DNA of 64,000 bases from Daejeonella sp. (GTDB taxonomy: Bacteria > Bacteroidota > Bacteroidia > Sphingobacteriales > Sphingobacteriaceae): contig NZ_JAUYSS010000047.1 in the NCBI RefSeq assembly GCF_030695525.1, forward strand, positions 207,898 to 271,897, given 5' to 3'. Of the stretch, positions 31,863 through 41,699 are shown one piece after another; the first letter of the stretch is position 1; each line of letters begins with the position of its first letter. A program made the position numbers and the translations under genes. The notes under the pieces were generated by a model. It saw only the letters and a program-made list of their open reading frames with translations. It did no database searches and was not told the DNA's origin.

Positions 31863-32273
31863 ATGAAAAAGAGTTCCATCGCCGGCATTGTTATTATAGC
31901 ATTAGCAATAGGTATTATAATCAGTACATACGCTGATTCAAGTACCTATGGCTCATTTGCAGATGCCGCAGAAAGTAGTTCAGAGTTACATGTTGTAGGA
32001 CAACTGAATAAGGAAAAAGAACTTTTTTATAAACCACAGCAGGATGCCAATTATTTTGCGTTCTACATGAAAGATAATGAAGGTAAGGAGCGCAAAGTAG
32101 TATTTAATGGCTCTAAACCACAGGATTTTGAACGTTCTGAACAGATTGTTTTAACTGGCAAAATGATTGGCAATGAATTTCATGCTTCCAAAATTCTAAT
32201 GAAGTGCCCTTCTAAATATACTACGGATGAAGTAGAGGTTACTGAAGTGACTGCTACATCCGCCAAAATCTAA
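31863..32273 (+). CDS. ccmE: Cytochrome c maturation protein CcmE
   Basis: Single N-terminal TM; OB-fold-like LTGKMIGNEFHASKILMKCPSKY. Confidence 0.85.
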   Translation: MKKSSIAGIVIIALAIGIIISTYADSSTYGSFADAAESSSELHVVGQLNKEKELFYKPQQDANYFAFYMKDNEGKERKVVFNGSKPQDFERSEQIVLTGKMIGNEFHASKILMKCPSKYTTDEVEVTEVTATSAKI

Positions 32274-32279
32274 ATTTTA

Positions 32280-34745
32280 ATGGAAATACAATACATTGGA
32301 GAAAACCTTCTTCCGGGGAAGATTGGGCAATTCTTCATCATACTGTCGTTTTGTACTGCTCTTCTGGCAACCCTTGCCTATTATTTTGCAACTACAACTT
32401 CACATTCTAAAGACCAATCAGAGCGGGCAAGTTCTGATGGCTGGAAACGTATTGCAAGAATTGCATTTCGTTTAAATGCACTTGCCGTTATTGGAATAGG
32501 GTCATGCCTGTATTACATTATTTATAATCACTTGTTTGAATACAATTATGCATGGGCTCATTCATCGAAGATACTTCCGGTTTATTATATTATCTCTTCC
32601 TTTTGGGAAGGGCAGGAAGGAAGTTTCTGGCTTTGGATGTTCTGGCAGGGATTTTTAGGGACAATTATTCTTTCAAAGGGCAAAACCTGGGAAAATTCAG
32701 TCATGACTACCATCATGCTTTCTCAGACCTTTATCGCTTCAATGCTGGTAGGGGTTGAGGTTTTCGGACTTAGGATTGGAAGTTCTCCATTTATCTTGCT
32801 AAGAGATGCAATTCAGGGACCTATTTTTGCACGTGGCGATTACCTGAGCATGATTACAGATGGTAATGGATTAAACCCACTGCTACAGAATTATTGGATG
32901 GTTATTCATCCACCTACATTATTTCTTGGTTTTGCATCGATGATTATTCCATTTGCCTATGCAATTGGGGGCTTATGGGAAAGACGATACTCTGAATGGA
33001 TAAAACCAGCATTACCATGGACACTTTTTGCAGTGATGATACTGGGAACAGGGATTATTATGGGCTCTTTTTGGGCATATGAAGCATTAAATTTTGGCGG
33101 CTTCTGGGCCTGGGATCCGGTTGAGAATGCCTCAATCATTCCATGGATGACCCTCATTGCAGCCCTTCACGTGCTGATCGCTTATAGAAATTCAGGACAT
33201 TCTTATTTTACTGGAACCTTTCTGGTATTGATCAGCTTCGTACTTGTACTTTATGCTTCTTTTTTAACCCGTAGTGGTATTTTAGGTGAAACATCTGTAC
33301 ATGCCTTTACCGATTTGGGGATGTTCTGGCATCTGGTTCTATATGTTTTGGCCTTCCTTTTTATTGCTGTTTTATTTCTGGTTATCCGTTGGAAGGAGCT
33401 TCCAATAACCAAAAAGGATGAAGAAACCTATTCACGTGAATTCTGGCTTTTTATTGGGGCTCTGGTTTTATCAATTGCATGTCTTCAGATACTTGCTTCA
33501 ACCTCTGTGCCTGTATTTAATGCCGTTTTTGGGACAGAGATCGCGCCACCGCCTGATGTTATTGCTCATTACAATAAGTGGCAGGTTCCTTTTGCAGTTG
33601 TTATTGCCTTTATTTCAGCATTTTCGCAATTTCTGAAATACAAAAAGACAGATCCTAAGAAATTCTTTGTTAGTATTTCTATATCACTGCTTGTTTCAGT
33701 ATTCATTACTGCGGCAGCTGTTTATGTGATGAATATATATTCCAATGTGATGTATATCATCCTGACTTATGCTTGCGTGTTTTCCATACTGGCGAATGCT
33801 AAAATTTTAGGTGAAGCATTTAAAGGAAAGTGGAGACTTGCCGGTTCTGCAGTTGCGCACATTGGATTTGCCTTATTGCTGGTTGGAGCACTTGTAGCAG
33901 CCGCTACAAATAAAGTGATTTCCGTAAATAATACAGGTATTGGTTTTGGCGATGAATTTGCTAAGAGCAATAATCCCCGTGAAAACATTATTCTTTACAA
34001 GGATGAGCCTACAAAGATGGACCGATATACAGTCACTTATTTGGGTGACTCAACCCAGGGTGTAAATACCTATTATAGAATAAATTATAAGGTAATTGAT
34101 GAAAAAAGCGGAACTATTAAAGAAAACTTTACGCTCTATCCAAATGCACAGCAGAATGCCAAAATGAGACAGATCATAGCCTCTCCTGATACCAGACACT
34201 ACCTGTTTCATGATGTTTATACCCATGTGAGCAGTGTGCCACTAAAAGAGGACGATCATGAGGACCATGAAGGTCATTCTGATGATGAAAATTATGAAAA
34301 GCCTGTTACCTATGAAGTGAATGTTGGTGATACTGTGCGTTTCAGAGAGGGATATATACTGGTTAAAGGAATCAACCGGGACGCTAAGATTCAGAATATA
34401 CCTGTAGGCGAGCGTGATATCGCTATTGGCTTGCAGTTAGAAGTAAATTCAGATGGAAAGGTATACCCATCTGAACCCATTTATTTATTAAAAGATGGTT
34501 CAAAATTTGATTTTGGAAAAAAAGTTGATGAAATGGGACTGAAATTGCGCTTTTCAAACGTTTTTCCTGATAAAGACAAGCTTGAACTGATGGTTTATCA
34601 AAAGCCAAAAGCAGAAAAGGATTGGGTTGTTTTAAAGGCCATTGTGTTTCCATATATAAATTTATTTTGGGGCGGAACAATCATTATGGTGATCGGATTT
34701 ATTCTTTCTATTTTCAGACGAAATAAGGAAATAAAACAAGCCTGA
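32280..34745 (+). CDS. ccmF: Cytochrome c biogenesis protein CcmF/CcsA
   Basis: WEGQEGSFWLWMFW, NPLLQNYWMVIHPPTLFLGF, NFGGFWAWDPVENASIIPWM, LTRSGILGETSVHAFTD. Confidence 0.92.
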   Translation: MEIQYIGENLLPGKIGQFFIILSFCTALLATLAYYFATTTSHSKDQSERASSDGWKRIARIAFRLNALAVIGIGSCLYYIIYNHLFEYNYAWAHSSKILPVYYIISSFWEGQEGSFWLWMFWQGFLGTIILSKGKTWENSVMTTIMLSQTFIASMLVGVEVFGLRIGSSPFILLRDAIQGPIFARGDYLSMITDGNGLNPLLQNYWMVIHPPTLFLGFASMIIPFAYAIGGLWERRYSEWIKPALPWTLFAVMILGTGIIMGSFWAYEALNFGGFWAWDPVENASIIPWMTLIAALHVLIAYRNSGHSYFTGTFLVLISFVLVLYASFLTRSGILGETSVHAFTDLGMFWHLVLYVLAFLFIAVLFLVIRWKELPITKKDEETYSREFWLFIGALVLSIACLQILASTSVPVFNAVFGTEIAPPPDVIAHYNKWQVPFAVVIAFISAFSQFLKYKKTDPKKFFVSISISLLVSVFITAAAVYVMNIYSNVMYIILTYACVFSILANAKILGEAFKGKWRLAGSAVAHIGFALLLVGALVAAATNKVISVNNTGIGFGDEFAKSNNPRENIILYKDEPTKMDRYTVTYLGDSTQGVNTYYRINYKVIDEKSGTIKENFTLYPNAQQNAKMRQIIASPDTRHYLFHDVYTHVSSVPLKEDDHEDHEGHSDDENYEKPVTYEVNVGDTVRFREGYILVKGINRDAKIQNIPVGERDIAIGLQLEVNSDGKVYPSEPIYLLKDGSKFDFGKKVDEMGLKLRFSNVFPDKDKLELMVYQKPKAEKDWVVLKAIVFPYINLFWGGTIIMVIGFILSIFRRNKEIKQA

Positions 34746-35521
34746 TGAATATTGTCATTTTGGGCAGCGGCAATGTAGCCACGCATTTAGGTCGCGCATT
34801 TAAAATGGCAGGGCAGGATATTACCCAGGTTTGGAGTCGCGATATTACCCATGCAAGTGCATTGGCAGATACTCTGGCAGCAGAACCAATCGACAATATG
34901 TTTGACCTGAATCGTTCTGCAGACCTGTTTATTATTGCTGTTAAGGATGAAGCCATCAGGGAACTTGCTCTTGAATTAAAACTTGCTGATCAATTACTTG
35001 TACATACATCCGGTTCAACCGGACTTTCAGCTCTTGACGGGGCATCTACAAAAGTTGGAGTGTTTTACCCGCTACAAACTTTCTCAAAGATTAAATCGGT
35101 TGATTTCAGGCAGATTCCAATAATCATTGAAGCGAATGCTCCAGAAGTATTAACAAGTATTCGCGCAGTCGCCGACCGCTTATCAGAAAATGTAATTGAA
35201 TTAAATTCAGAACAACGAAAAACACTTCATGTTGCTGCGGTATTTGCCTGTAATTTTACCAATCATCTGTTCGGGCTCGCTCAGGAATTATTGGAAGAAA
35301 AAGGCCTGGATTACGAGCTTTTGAAACCACTGATTGAAGAAACTCTCAGTAAAATTGAAATGAATGATCCGGTTTCTGTTCAGACCGGCCCGGCTATCAG
35401 GGAAGATCAGGCGACCATTCAGGCTCACCTCGAAGTTCTCAAACCTAATCCTGCTTTGTCAGAGCTTTATACTAAACTTAGTCAAAGCATAGTCAATTTG
35501 CACAAGCGCTCACAGGGCTGA
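34745..35521 (+). CDS. Rossmann-like/DUF2520 domain protein
   Basis: MNIVILGSGNVATHLGRAFKMAG; VGVFYPLQTFSK; ATG overlaps ccmF stop. Confidence 0.88.
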   Translation: MNIVILGSGNVATHLGRAFKMAGQDITQVWSRDITHASALADTLAAEPIDNMFDLNRSADLFIIAVKDEAIRELALELKLADQLLVHTSGSTGLSALDGASTKVGVFYPLQTFSKIKSVDFRQIPIIIEANAPEVLTSIRAVADRLSENVIELNSEQRKTLHVAAVFACNFTNHLFGLAQELLEEKGLDYELLKPLIEETLSKIEMNDPVSVQTGPAIREDQATIQAHLEVLKPNPALSELYTKLSQSIVNLHKRSQG

Positions 35522-35532
35522 GTTTAAAATGC

Positions 35533-35540
35533 TATTTTTG
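35533..35540 (+). promoter_or_regulatory. Bacteroidota -7 box (TATTTTTG) 5 nt before ferredoxin ATG
   Basis: TATTTTTG-CACTA-ATG. Confidence 0.5.
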
Positions 35541-35545
35541 CACTA

Positions 35546-35878
35546 ATGAACATTTTTAAATTAAAAATCAATTTTGAAGAGGCTTCAAAGTCATCAGTAG
35601 AGCTTCCAATAGCGGAAGGCGAATCAGTTCTTGATGTTTGTCTGGATAACGGGATTGAATTACAACATAATTGTGGTGGTGTTTGCGGATGCAGTACCTG
35701 TCAGGTTTATGTTAATTCCGGTATGGATAATATTCAGGAGATATCAGATAAAGAAGAGGATTTTATCGATCGTGCTGTTAATCCGAGGATCAATTCAAGA
35801 CTGGGTTGTCAGTGTGTTTTAATAAATGGTGATATTGAAGTAACACTTCCGGATCAGAATCAGTTTTTAGGACATTAA
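35546..35878 (+). CDS. 2Fe-2S ferredoxin
   Basis: CGGVCGCSTCQVYVN plus downstream SRLGCQCVL. Confidence 0.92.
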   Translation: MNIFKLKINFEEASKSSVELPIAEGESVLDVCLDNGIELQHNCGGVCGCSTCQVYVNSGMDNIQEISDKEEDFIDRAVNPRINSRLGCQCVLINGDIEVTLPDQNQFLGH

Positions 35879-35896
35879 TTCAATTATACAATAGAT

Positions 35897-36139
35897 ATGG
35901 CGAAAGAAAGTTTTGAATTACCGATATATTGGAATGATTATGAAGATATAGCTATAGGTCTTTATGAGAAATTTGGAGATGATTTTGGAGAGTCCCAGAT
36001 ATACAGAATACGATTCACCGAACTTCTCGACTGGATTTTAAGTCTTCCGAATTTCGCAGGTACCCGTGAGCAATCAAATGAAGGTCATCTGGAGCAAATT
36101 CAAACGGCCTGGGTTTACGAGTGGCGCGATAATCAATAG
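35897..36139 (+). CDS. iscX: Fe-S cluster assembly protein IscX
   Basis: YWNDYEDIAIGLYEKFGD...IRFTELLDWILSLPNFAG...LEQIQTAWVYEWRD. Confidence 0.93.
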   Translation: MAKESFELPIYWNDYEDIAIGLYEKFGDDFGESQIYRIRFTELLDWILSLPNFAGTREQSNEGHLEQIQTAWVYEWRDNQ

Positions 36140-36241
36140 GAAGCAGGAAGCCGGAAGTCTGATGTCAGAAGTATGAAGTCTGATGTCCGAACTCTGACCT
36201 CCGACCTCATACCTCGGACTTCATACCTCAATTCTACCCCC

Positions 36242-36772
36242 ATGTTCTTAGAAAAACTAAAGCATATTAAAGCATTTATTCTTGATGTTGATGGTGTCAT
36301 GACCAATGGTATGCTGCTGGTTACTGAGTCGGGAGAGTTTTTAAGGCAGTTTAATATCAAAGATGGTTATGCCCTTCAACTGGCCATTAAACGGGGGTTT
36401 AAGATAGCAATTGTTTCAGGTGCAAGATCAAAAGGGGTAGAGCATCGCTTAAGAGGACTTGGTATTACGGATATTTATCTCGGTTTGGAATCTAAAACCG
36501 GAGCTTATAATGAGTTTATTCAGAAGAATGGATTATTGCCAGAGCAAGTGCTCTTTATGGGGGATGATATTCCCGATCTGGAGCTAATGAAAATGGCGGG
36601 TCTTGCGGTTTGTCCGGCTGATGCAGTTGAGGAAATTAAAGTTCTTGCCCACTATATTTCCCCAAAAAATGGCGGTGATTCATGCGTGAGGGATATCGTT
36701 GAAAAAGTAATGAAGATCCAGAACCTCTGGACTAGTGCAGATCCGTCTGCTGCTGATGGGAGCAAAATCTGA
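36242..36772 (+). CDS. kdsC: KdsC-like HAD phosphatase (3-deoxy-D-manno-octulosonate 8-phosphate phosphatase)
   Basis: AFILDVDGVMTNGMLLV, VSGARSKGVEHRLRGLGI, FMGDDIPDLELM; start corrected, upstream extension is low-complexity repeat. Confidence 0.9.
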   Translation: MFLEKLKHIKAFILDVDGVMTNGMLLVTESGEFLRQFNIKDGYALQLAIKRGFKIAIVSGARSKGVEHRLRGLGITDIYLGLESKTGAYNEFIQKNGLLPEQVLFMGDDIPDLELMKMAGLAVCPADAVEEIKVLAHYISPKNGGDSCVRDIVEKVMKIQNLWTSADPSAADGSKI

Positions 36773-36834
36773 TTCTTCCTTTCAGCTTTAAACCTTTTGT
36801 CATATAATTAATCAAAAGGGAAAAACCAGCAAAT

Positions 36835-37200
36835 ATGAAAAGATTAATTATTGTCATGGGATTGATTCTCTTTATGACATCCTTCGCCAATGCACAGGGC
36901 GGCCGACAAATGGGTACACCTGAGGAAAGAGCTGATCGTCAGCTTGCCCAGTTGGAATCGCTAAAGCTTTCAGCCGAGCAAAAAACTAAATTAAAGGACG
37001 TGTTTATCTGGTCGGCAAAGCGTACTGACAGTGTCAGAACAACTTTAACTGATGGGGGTGATTTTCAGGCCATGCGTGCTAAAATGGCACCTCTGCAGGC
37101 TGAAACCACAACAAAAGTGAATGCTTTACTTAATGATGAACAAAAGAAAGCCTATGAGGCCATTCTTGAAGAGCGTCGTGCAAGAATGCGGAATAACTAA
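36835..37200 (+). CDS. Secreted Spy/CpxP-like or DUF4890-like small protein
   Basis: Signal peptide; LESLKLSAEQKTKLKDVF...LLNDEQKKAYEAILEERRARMR. Confidence 0.65.
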   Translation: MKRLIIVMGLILFMTSFANAQGGRQMGTPEERADRQLAQLESLKLSAEQKTKLKDVFIWSAKRTDSVRTTLTDGGDFQAMRAKMAPLQAETTTKVNALLNDEQKKAYEAILEERRARMRNN

Positions 37201-37202
37201 TA

Positions 37203-37407
37203 TAACGTGAATTCAATATTAAACAATCTAAAGATTAATATTTAACCACATAGATTGACTTTTATAATGCATTAAAGGAAACATAGATTGTAAATCATAT
37301 AGATTGAAGCGAAGCTTCAAGGCTATCTGTGTCTAAAATGTAAGTTAGAAGCTGTAAAATGCTATGTTTCTATGTGGTTTTTAAAATGTTATGTCGAATT
37401 CACGTTA
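37203..37407. repeat. ~205-bp element bounded by 12-bp inverted repeats with nested inverted repeats (MITE/long-hairpin-like)
   Basis: TAACGTGAATTC...GAATTCACGTTA ends; AACCACATAG...CTATGTGGTT inner arms; central TTGAAGC-gaa-GCTTCAA. Confidence 0.85.
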
Positions 37408-37470
37408 ATATACCCATTTTGATTGAATAGTGGATAGACCAGGTTTTAATTGTACTGTCTGATGTTTTTA

Positions 37471-37537
37471 AACCCGATTGTAGCGGATACCGGCCTGTGA
37501 TTAAGGCCTGTGGGGTATGAGCGAAAAGCGGGAATGC
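37471..37537 (+). ncRNA. Candidate structured RNA element
   Basis: CCCG...CGGG, GATACC...GGGTAT, GGCCT-gtgatta-AGGCC nested stems with GAGCGAAAAGCGGG segment. Confidence 0.45.
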
Positions 37538-37657
37538 AATAAAAAGAGCACAGCAGCATATTTCCAAACGATAAAAACTTTATACAAGCGCAAAAAAGAG
37601 CATTATAAACTAAATTTATAACGACGAGCTCAGTTTAGGATTCTTTTTCTACATATT

Positions 37658-37681
37658 AAAGCGGCTTTTAGCCGCTTTTCT
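37658..37681 (+). terminator. Hairpin followed by T-rich run
   Basis: AAAGCGGCT-TTT-AGCCGCTTTTCTTATTTTT. Confidence 0.65.
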
Positions 37682-37704
37682 TATTTTTGGCAAAGCCCAA
37701 TCCG

Positions 37705-38280
37705 ATGATTCAACAATTTCCGCCAATTATTCTGGCTTCCAAATCACCACGCAGACAAGAGCTGCTAAAACTGATGGGATTTGATTTTCAGGTTGTTCTG
37801 AGAGAGGTGGATGAAAGTTATCCTCCTGGACTTTCACCTTCTGAAATTGCAGTTTACATTTCCGAAAAGAAAGCAAAAGCCTTCGATCTTCTGATTGAAA
37901 ATGAAATTGTGATTACAGCAGACACAATTGTCTCGCTTGACGGTCACATTATGGGTAAACCCGAAAATGAAGACCATGCATTTGAGATCCTTTCGGCATT
38001 ATCAGGGAAGAGACATGAAGTGATTACAGGAGTCAGCCTGCTCAAAAATCATAAGGTCAGTAGTTTCTATGAGCTTACAGATGTGTTCTTTAAGCAAATC
38101 AGTGCTGAACAAATCCGTTATTATATTAGCACCTGTCAGCCTATGGATAAGGCAGGGGCTTATGGAATTCAGGAATGGATCGGACTGGTAGCAGTTGAGC
38201 GGATCAATGGCTCATACAGCAATGTGGTAGGCCTTCCTACCCATCGTCTTTACACAGAGCTGTGTAAGTTATCTGAATAA
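37705..38280 (+). CDS. Maf-like nucleotide pyrophosphatase
   Basis: IILASKSPRRQELLKLMGFDF, VITADTIVSLDG, KAGAYGIQEWIGLVAVERINGSYSNVVGLP. Confidence 0.94.
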   Translation: MIQQFPPIILASKSPRRQELLKLMGFDFQVVLREVDESYPPGLSPSEIAVYISEKKAKAFDLLIENEIVITADTIVSLDGHIMGKPENEDHAFEILSALSGKRHEVITGVSLLKNHKVSSFYELTDVFFKQISAEQIRYYISTCQPMDKAGAYGIQEWIGLVAVERINGSYSNVVGLPTHRLYTELCKLSE

Positions 38281-38283
38281 TAA

Positions 38284-39207
38284 TCAGGTTATGTTTTTCA
38301 GGTACTCAAACAGCAGGCCTTCTTTCAAGGAATAAGTTGACAATTTAAGTGATTTAAAGGCAAACTGATTCAGAACGTACTTTGTGATCAGGGTGGCCAT
38401 TACGATCATATCAACTCTGACAGGAATAATTGCAGGGTTACTGCTGCGCTCAGCATGTGTGCTTTTCAGTATCAGTGCTGATATCTTCGCAAAATCCTTC
38501 AATTCAATCTTCAGTTCAGGATTTTCAAAACTTGCTTTAAATTGGGAATCAATGAGTGCAGCAAAAGTTTCAAACGCACCTGCAGAACCGATGAGAAGTT
38601 CAGGTTTATGAGTTTCGATCTGGGTTTTTAGCTCTGAAAGTTTGGTTGCCAGATATTTATTTAGTTTTATGATGTCGGCTTCAGAAATGGGATCTGAATG
38701 ATGAAACTGTTCCATGAGGCGGGCAGCCCCAATGTCATAACTCCTTTTCCAGAATACCTCTTCCTTATTGCAGATGATAAATTCAACGCTTCCCCCACCA
38801 ATGTCAATGATCAGGCATTTTTCATCTCCCATATTGATAGCAGCCCCGACACCAAGGTAAATTAGTTCAGCTTCCCGATCACCGGTAATGATTTCAGGAA
38901 CAATTCCTGTTTCTGATTTTATTATCTCCAAAAACTCTGCCCCGTTGCTGGCAGTCCTGACTGCTGATGTTGCCGCAGCCCTGACAAGCTTAACCTGATA
39001 CAGATCTATTGATTTTTTAAATTGTTTCACTGCTGAAAGTCCACGATCGAAAGCTGCCTCACTGATATAGCCTTTTTCGATTCCTCCCTCAGCTAATTTT
39101 ACAGCAATGCTCTCTTCAAAAACAAGCACAGGCGCATTATCAATTATGTTTGCAATCAATAATTGAAAGGTATTCGTGCCGAGATCAAGGATAGCTATGG
39201 AATTCAT
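38284..39207 (-). CDS. Ppx/GppA family exopolyphosphatase
   Basis: IAILDLGTNTFQLLIA, ATSAVRTASNG, CLIIDIGGGSVEFI. Confidence 0.92.
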   Translation of the reverse strand: MNSIAILDLGTNTFQLLIANIIDNAPVLVFEESIAVKLAEGGIEKGYISEAAFDRGLSAVKQFKKSIDLYQVKLVRAAATSAVRTASNGAEFLEIIKSETGIVPEIITGDREAELIYLGVGAAINMGDEKCLIIDIGGGSVEFIICNKEEVFWKRSYDIGAARLMEQFHHSDPISEADIIKLNKYLATKLSELKTQIETHKPELLIGSAGAFETFAALIDSQFKASFENPELKIELKDFAKISALILKSTHAERSSNPAIIPVRVDMIVMATLITKYVLNQFAFKSLKLSTYSLKEGLLFEYLKNIT

Positions 39208-39354
39208 TTTTTGGAGTTGTAAGTTATAAGAACCTTTAACTTTCTGCTTTAAGCCTTAAGCATTCCACTTTCAGCTTTATACTTTCAGCTCAAAGAACTA
39301 AATTTCATCTTAACCAGTATTAATACTTACAACCTATAACTTACAACTTACAAC

Positions 39355-40659
39355 TCACTCTTTATACATAAACCATTTCCCCAACTCAGCGAAGCTTACC
39401 TTTTTTCCATACATCAGAATTCCTACGCGGTAGATACGGGAGGCCACCCAGGTTGTAAAAATAAACCCGCCAATAAGTAAGGCGATAGATAAGGCAAGCT
39501 CCCAGTTTGGTACTCCGAAAGGTAATCTAACCATCATCGCGATGGGTGAGGTGAATGGAATAATACTCAACCAGAAGGAGAGGCTGCTATCGGGATTATT
39601 GACAATAAAACTGAATGACATGATATAAGTAAACAGCAGTGGGAGGGTAATGGGCAGCATAAATTGTTGTGTTTCTGTATCACTGTCTACGGCAGATCCA
39701 ACTGCCGCAAAAAGGGCGCTGTACAACATGTATCCACCAAGAAAGAAAATAATAAAGACCGGAAGGATATAAGTCCAGTTAACTGTTTGAACTGCCTTAA
39801 TGATATCCATTCCTGGGCCATCACTGCTTGCAACAGCAGCCTGTTTGCTCATTGGCATTTCAGATTGTATCTGTTCCATTTTGCCTTTAAATATGATCTG
39901 ACTTGCCACGGTCATCAGTCCTATCGAAAGGGTGATCCAGAGCAGGAACTGTGTTAAACCCACCAATCCGATCCCTATAATCTTTCCCATCATCAACTGA
40001 AACGGTTTGACAGATGAAATAACAACCTCAACGATTCTGCTGGTTTTTTCTTCAATAATTCCCCGCATTACCTGAATCCCATAAATGAAAAGTGACATAT
40101 AAATCAGAATTGCTGCTGCGAATCCAACTGCCATTGCTGCGCCCGAGCTGCTGTCTTTTTCACCTTCGAGGGTTAATTCTTTCGAAACGACAGATAATTT
40201 TGGTTTTATCTTATCAAGTGTAAGGGCATCAATCCCGGCATCAGCGAGAAGTTTGGTACGCATCTGATCGTTCAGCTGGCTTTCTATTGTGCTAATCACA
40301 GAAAGCCCTGCTTTTTTCTGAGAAAACATTTCAACAGTACCGCCGCTGGAAATATCAGAAGGAATATAAAGTACAAAAGCATCTTCGTTCTTAACCACCT
40401 TCAGCTTAGCCTCTGTCAGTGTGAGGTCTGATTTACTAAATGTTGCTGACTTTTTATCTTCGAGGCCTTTATTGAATATTCCGCTATCATCAATGACTTC
40501 GACTGCCGGGATATTGTCGCCACCTTTAATTGATAGTGCAAATACCAGTGCGTACATCCCAATGATTAACAAAGGTACCAGAAAGGTCATGATCAGAAAT
40601 GACTTCTTTTTTACCCTGCTGAAATATTCTCTTTTTATAATGAGTAGAATCTTATTCAT
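39355..40659 (-). CDS. ABC-2 type transporter permease (NatB-like)
   Basis: KREYFSRVKKKSFLIMTFLVPLL; IEEKTSRIVEVVISSVKPFQLMMGKIIGIG. Confidence 0.92.
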   Translation of the reverse strand: MNKILLIIKREYFSRVKKKSFLIMTFLVPLLIIGMYALVFALSIKGGDNIPAVEVIDDSGIFNKGLEDKKSATFSKSDLTLTEAKLKVVKNEDAFVLYIPSDISSGGTVEMFSQKKAGLSVISTIESQLNDQMRTKLLADAGIDALTLDKIKPKLSVVSKELTLEGEKDSSSGAAMAVGFAAAILIYMSLFIYGIQVMRGIIEEKTSRIVEVVISSVKPFQLMMGKIIGIGLVGLTQFLLWITLSIGLMTVASQIIFKGKMEQIQSEMPMSKQAAVASSDGPGMDIIKAVQTVNWTYILPVFIIFFLGGYMLYSALFAAVGSAVDSDTETQQFMLPITLPLLFTYIMSFSFIVNNPDSSLSFWLSIIPFTSPIAMMVRLPFGVPNWELALSIALLIGGFIFTTWVASRIYRVGILMYGKKVSFAELGKWFMYKE

Positions 40660-40667
40660 TTTTCTGA

Positions 40668-41564
40668 TTAGTTTTTTACGTTTTGAATAAAAATATCGTT
40701 CATACTCGGCACAATCTCCGTCAGTTCGGTGACCAGAACTTGTGGGATTAAGAAGTTCAATACATCGTTTGAAGAATAACCCGGATTGATTTGAATGGTC
40801 AGATGTGTGGCTTCATCATCTTTTTTCTCCTCTGTAATATTGAAAAGGGGTGTCTCCGCCGGATTCAGAATTCCTGAATAAGCTATTCTATAAGTATTAT
40901 TTCTGTACAAATTCTTTATATCCTTCACCTTTCCATCAAGAATTTTCTTTGATTTATGGATCAGGGCAATGCTGTCACATAATTGCTCCACAGATTCCAT
41001 CCGGTGGGTTGAAAAGATAATGGTAGCACCTTTTTGGTTTAATTCCAGGATTTCATGGGTTATTAACTGGGCATTCACGGGATCAAATCCGGAGAATGGT
41101 TCATCCAGGATGATCAGTTCAGGATCATGAACTACGGTAGCGATAAATTGTACCTTTTGCTGCATACCTTTGCTCAAATCTTCTACCTTTTTATTCCACC
41201 AGCTCTGAATGCCCATTTTTTCAAACCAATATCTGATCCTTGCTGTGGCATCAACCTTTGATAAGCCCTTTAGCTGTGCCAGATAAAGCATTTGTTCACC
41301 AATCTCCATTTTTTTATACAAGCCCCTTTCTTCGGGCAGGTATCCTATCTTAGAAATATGGGATGGATTGAGCTTTTCGCCATTCAATAATATTTCGCCC
41401 TGATCTGGTGCGGTAATTTGATTGATGATTCGGATCAGTGAAGTTTTTCCGGCACCATTCGGGCCAAGCAATCCGAAAATTGAACCCTGTCCGATCTCAA
41501 TCGATACATTGTCTAAAGCCCTGTGATTAGCATATTGTTTAACTATATTTCTGATGCTCAGCAT
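40668..41564 (-). CDS. ABC transporter ATP-binding protein
   Basis: GLLGPNGAGKTSLIRI, LSKGMQQKVQFIATVVHDPELIILDEPFSGFDP. Confidence 0.95.
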   Translation of the reverse strand: MLSIRNIVKQYANHRALDNVSIEIGQGSIFGLLGPNGAGKTSLIRIINQITAPDQGEILLNGEKLNPSHISKIGYLPEERGLYKKMEIGEQMLYLAQLKGLSKVDATARIRYWFEKMGIQSWWNKKVEDLSKGMQQKVQFIATVVHDPELIILDEPFSGFDPVNAQLITHEILELNQKGATIIFSTHRMESVEQLCDSIALIHKSKKILDGKVKDIKNLYRNNTYRIAYSGILNPAETPLFNITEEKKDDEATHLTIQINPGYSSNDVLNFLIPQVLVTELTEIVPSMNDIFIQNVKN

Positions 41565-41699
41565 ATTGTTGGATTATTCATAATTAGAGTAGTTTCTGAT
41601 GGTTTTGTTACATTTTTGTTTAGCACATTCTTGGTTAAAGAGAGGTTTTATAAATATTTTGAAGAAATTATACTTCCCTTTCAAAGCGTTTGCAAACCC

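Noticed and set aside
36173-36241. N-terminal extension of the KdsC ORF
   Set aside because: Encoded by low-complexity quasi-tandem repeat; canonical KdsC start is the ATG at 36242.
37396-37408. Restriction-site-like GAATTC palindromes as a cloning artefact
   Set aside because: They form the natural ends of a longer inverted repeat with additional matching inner arms.
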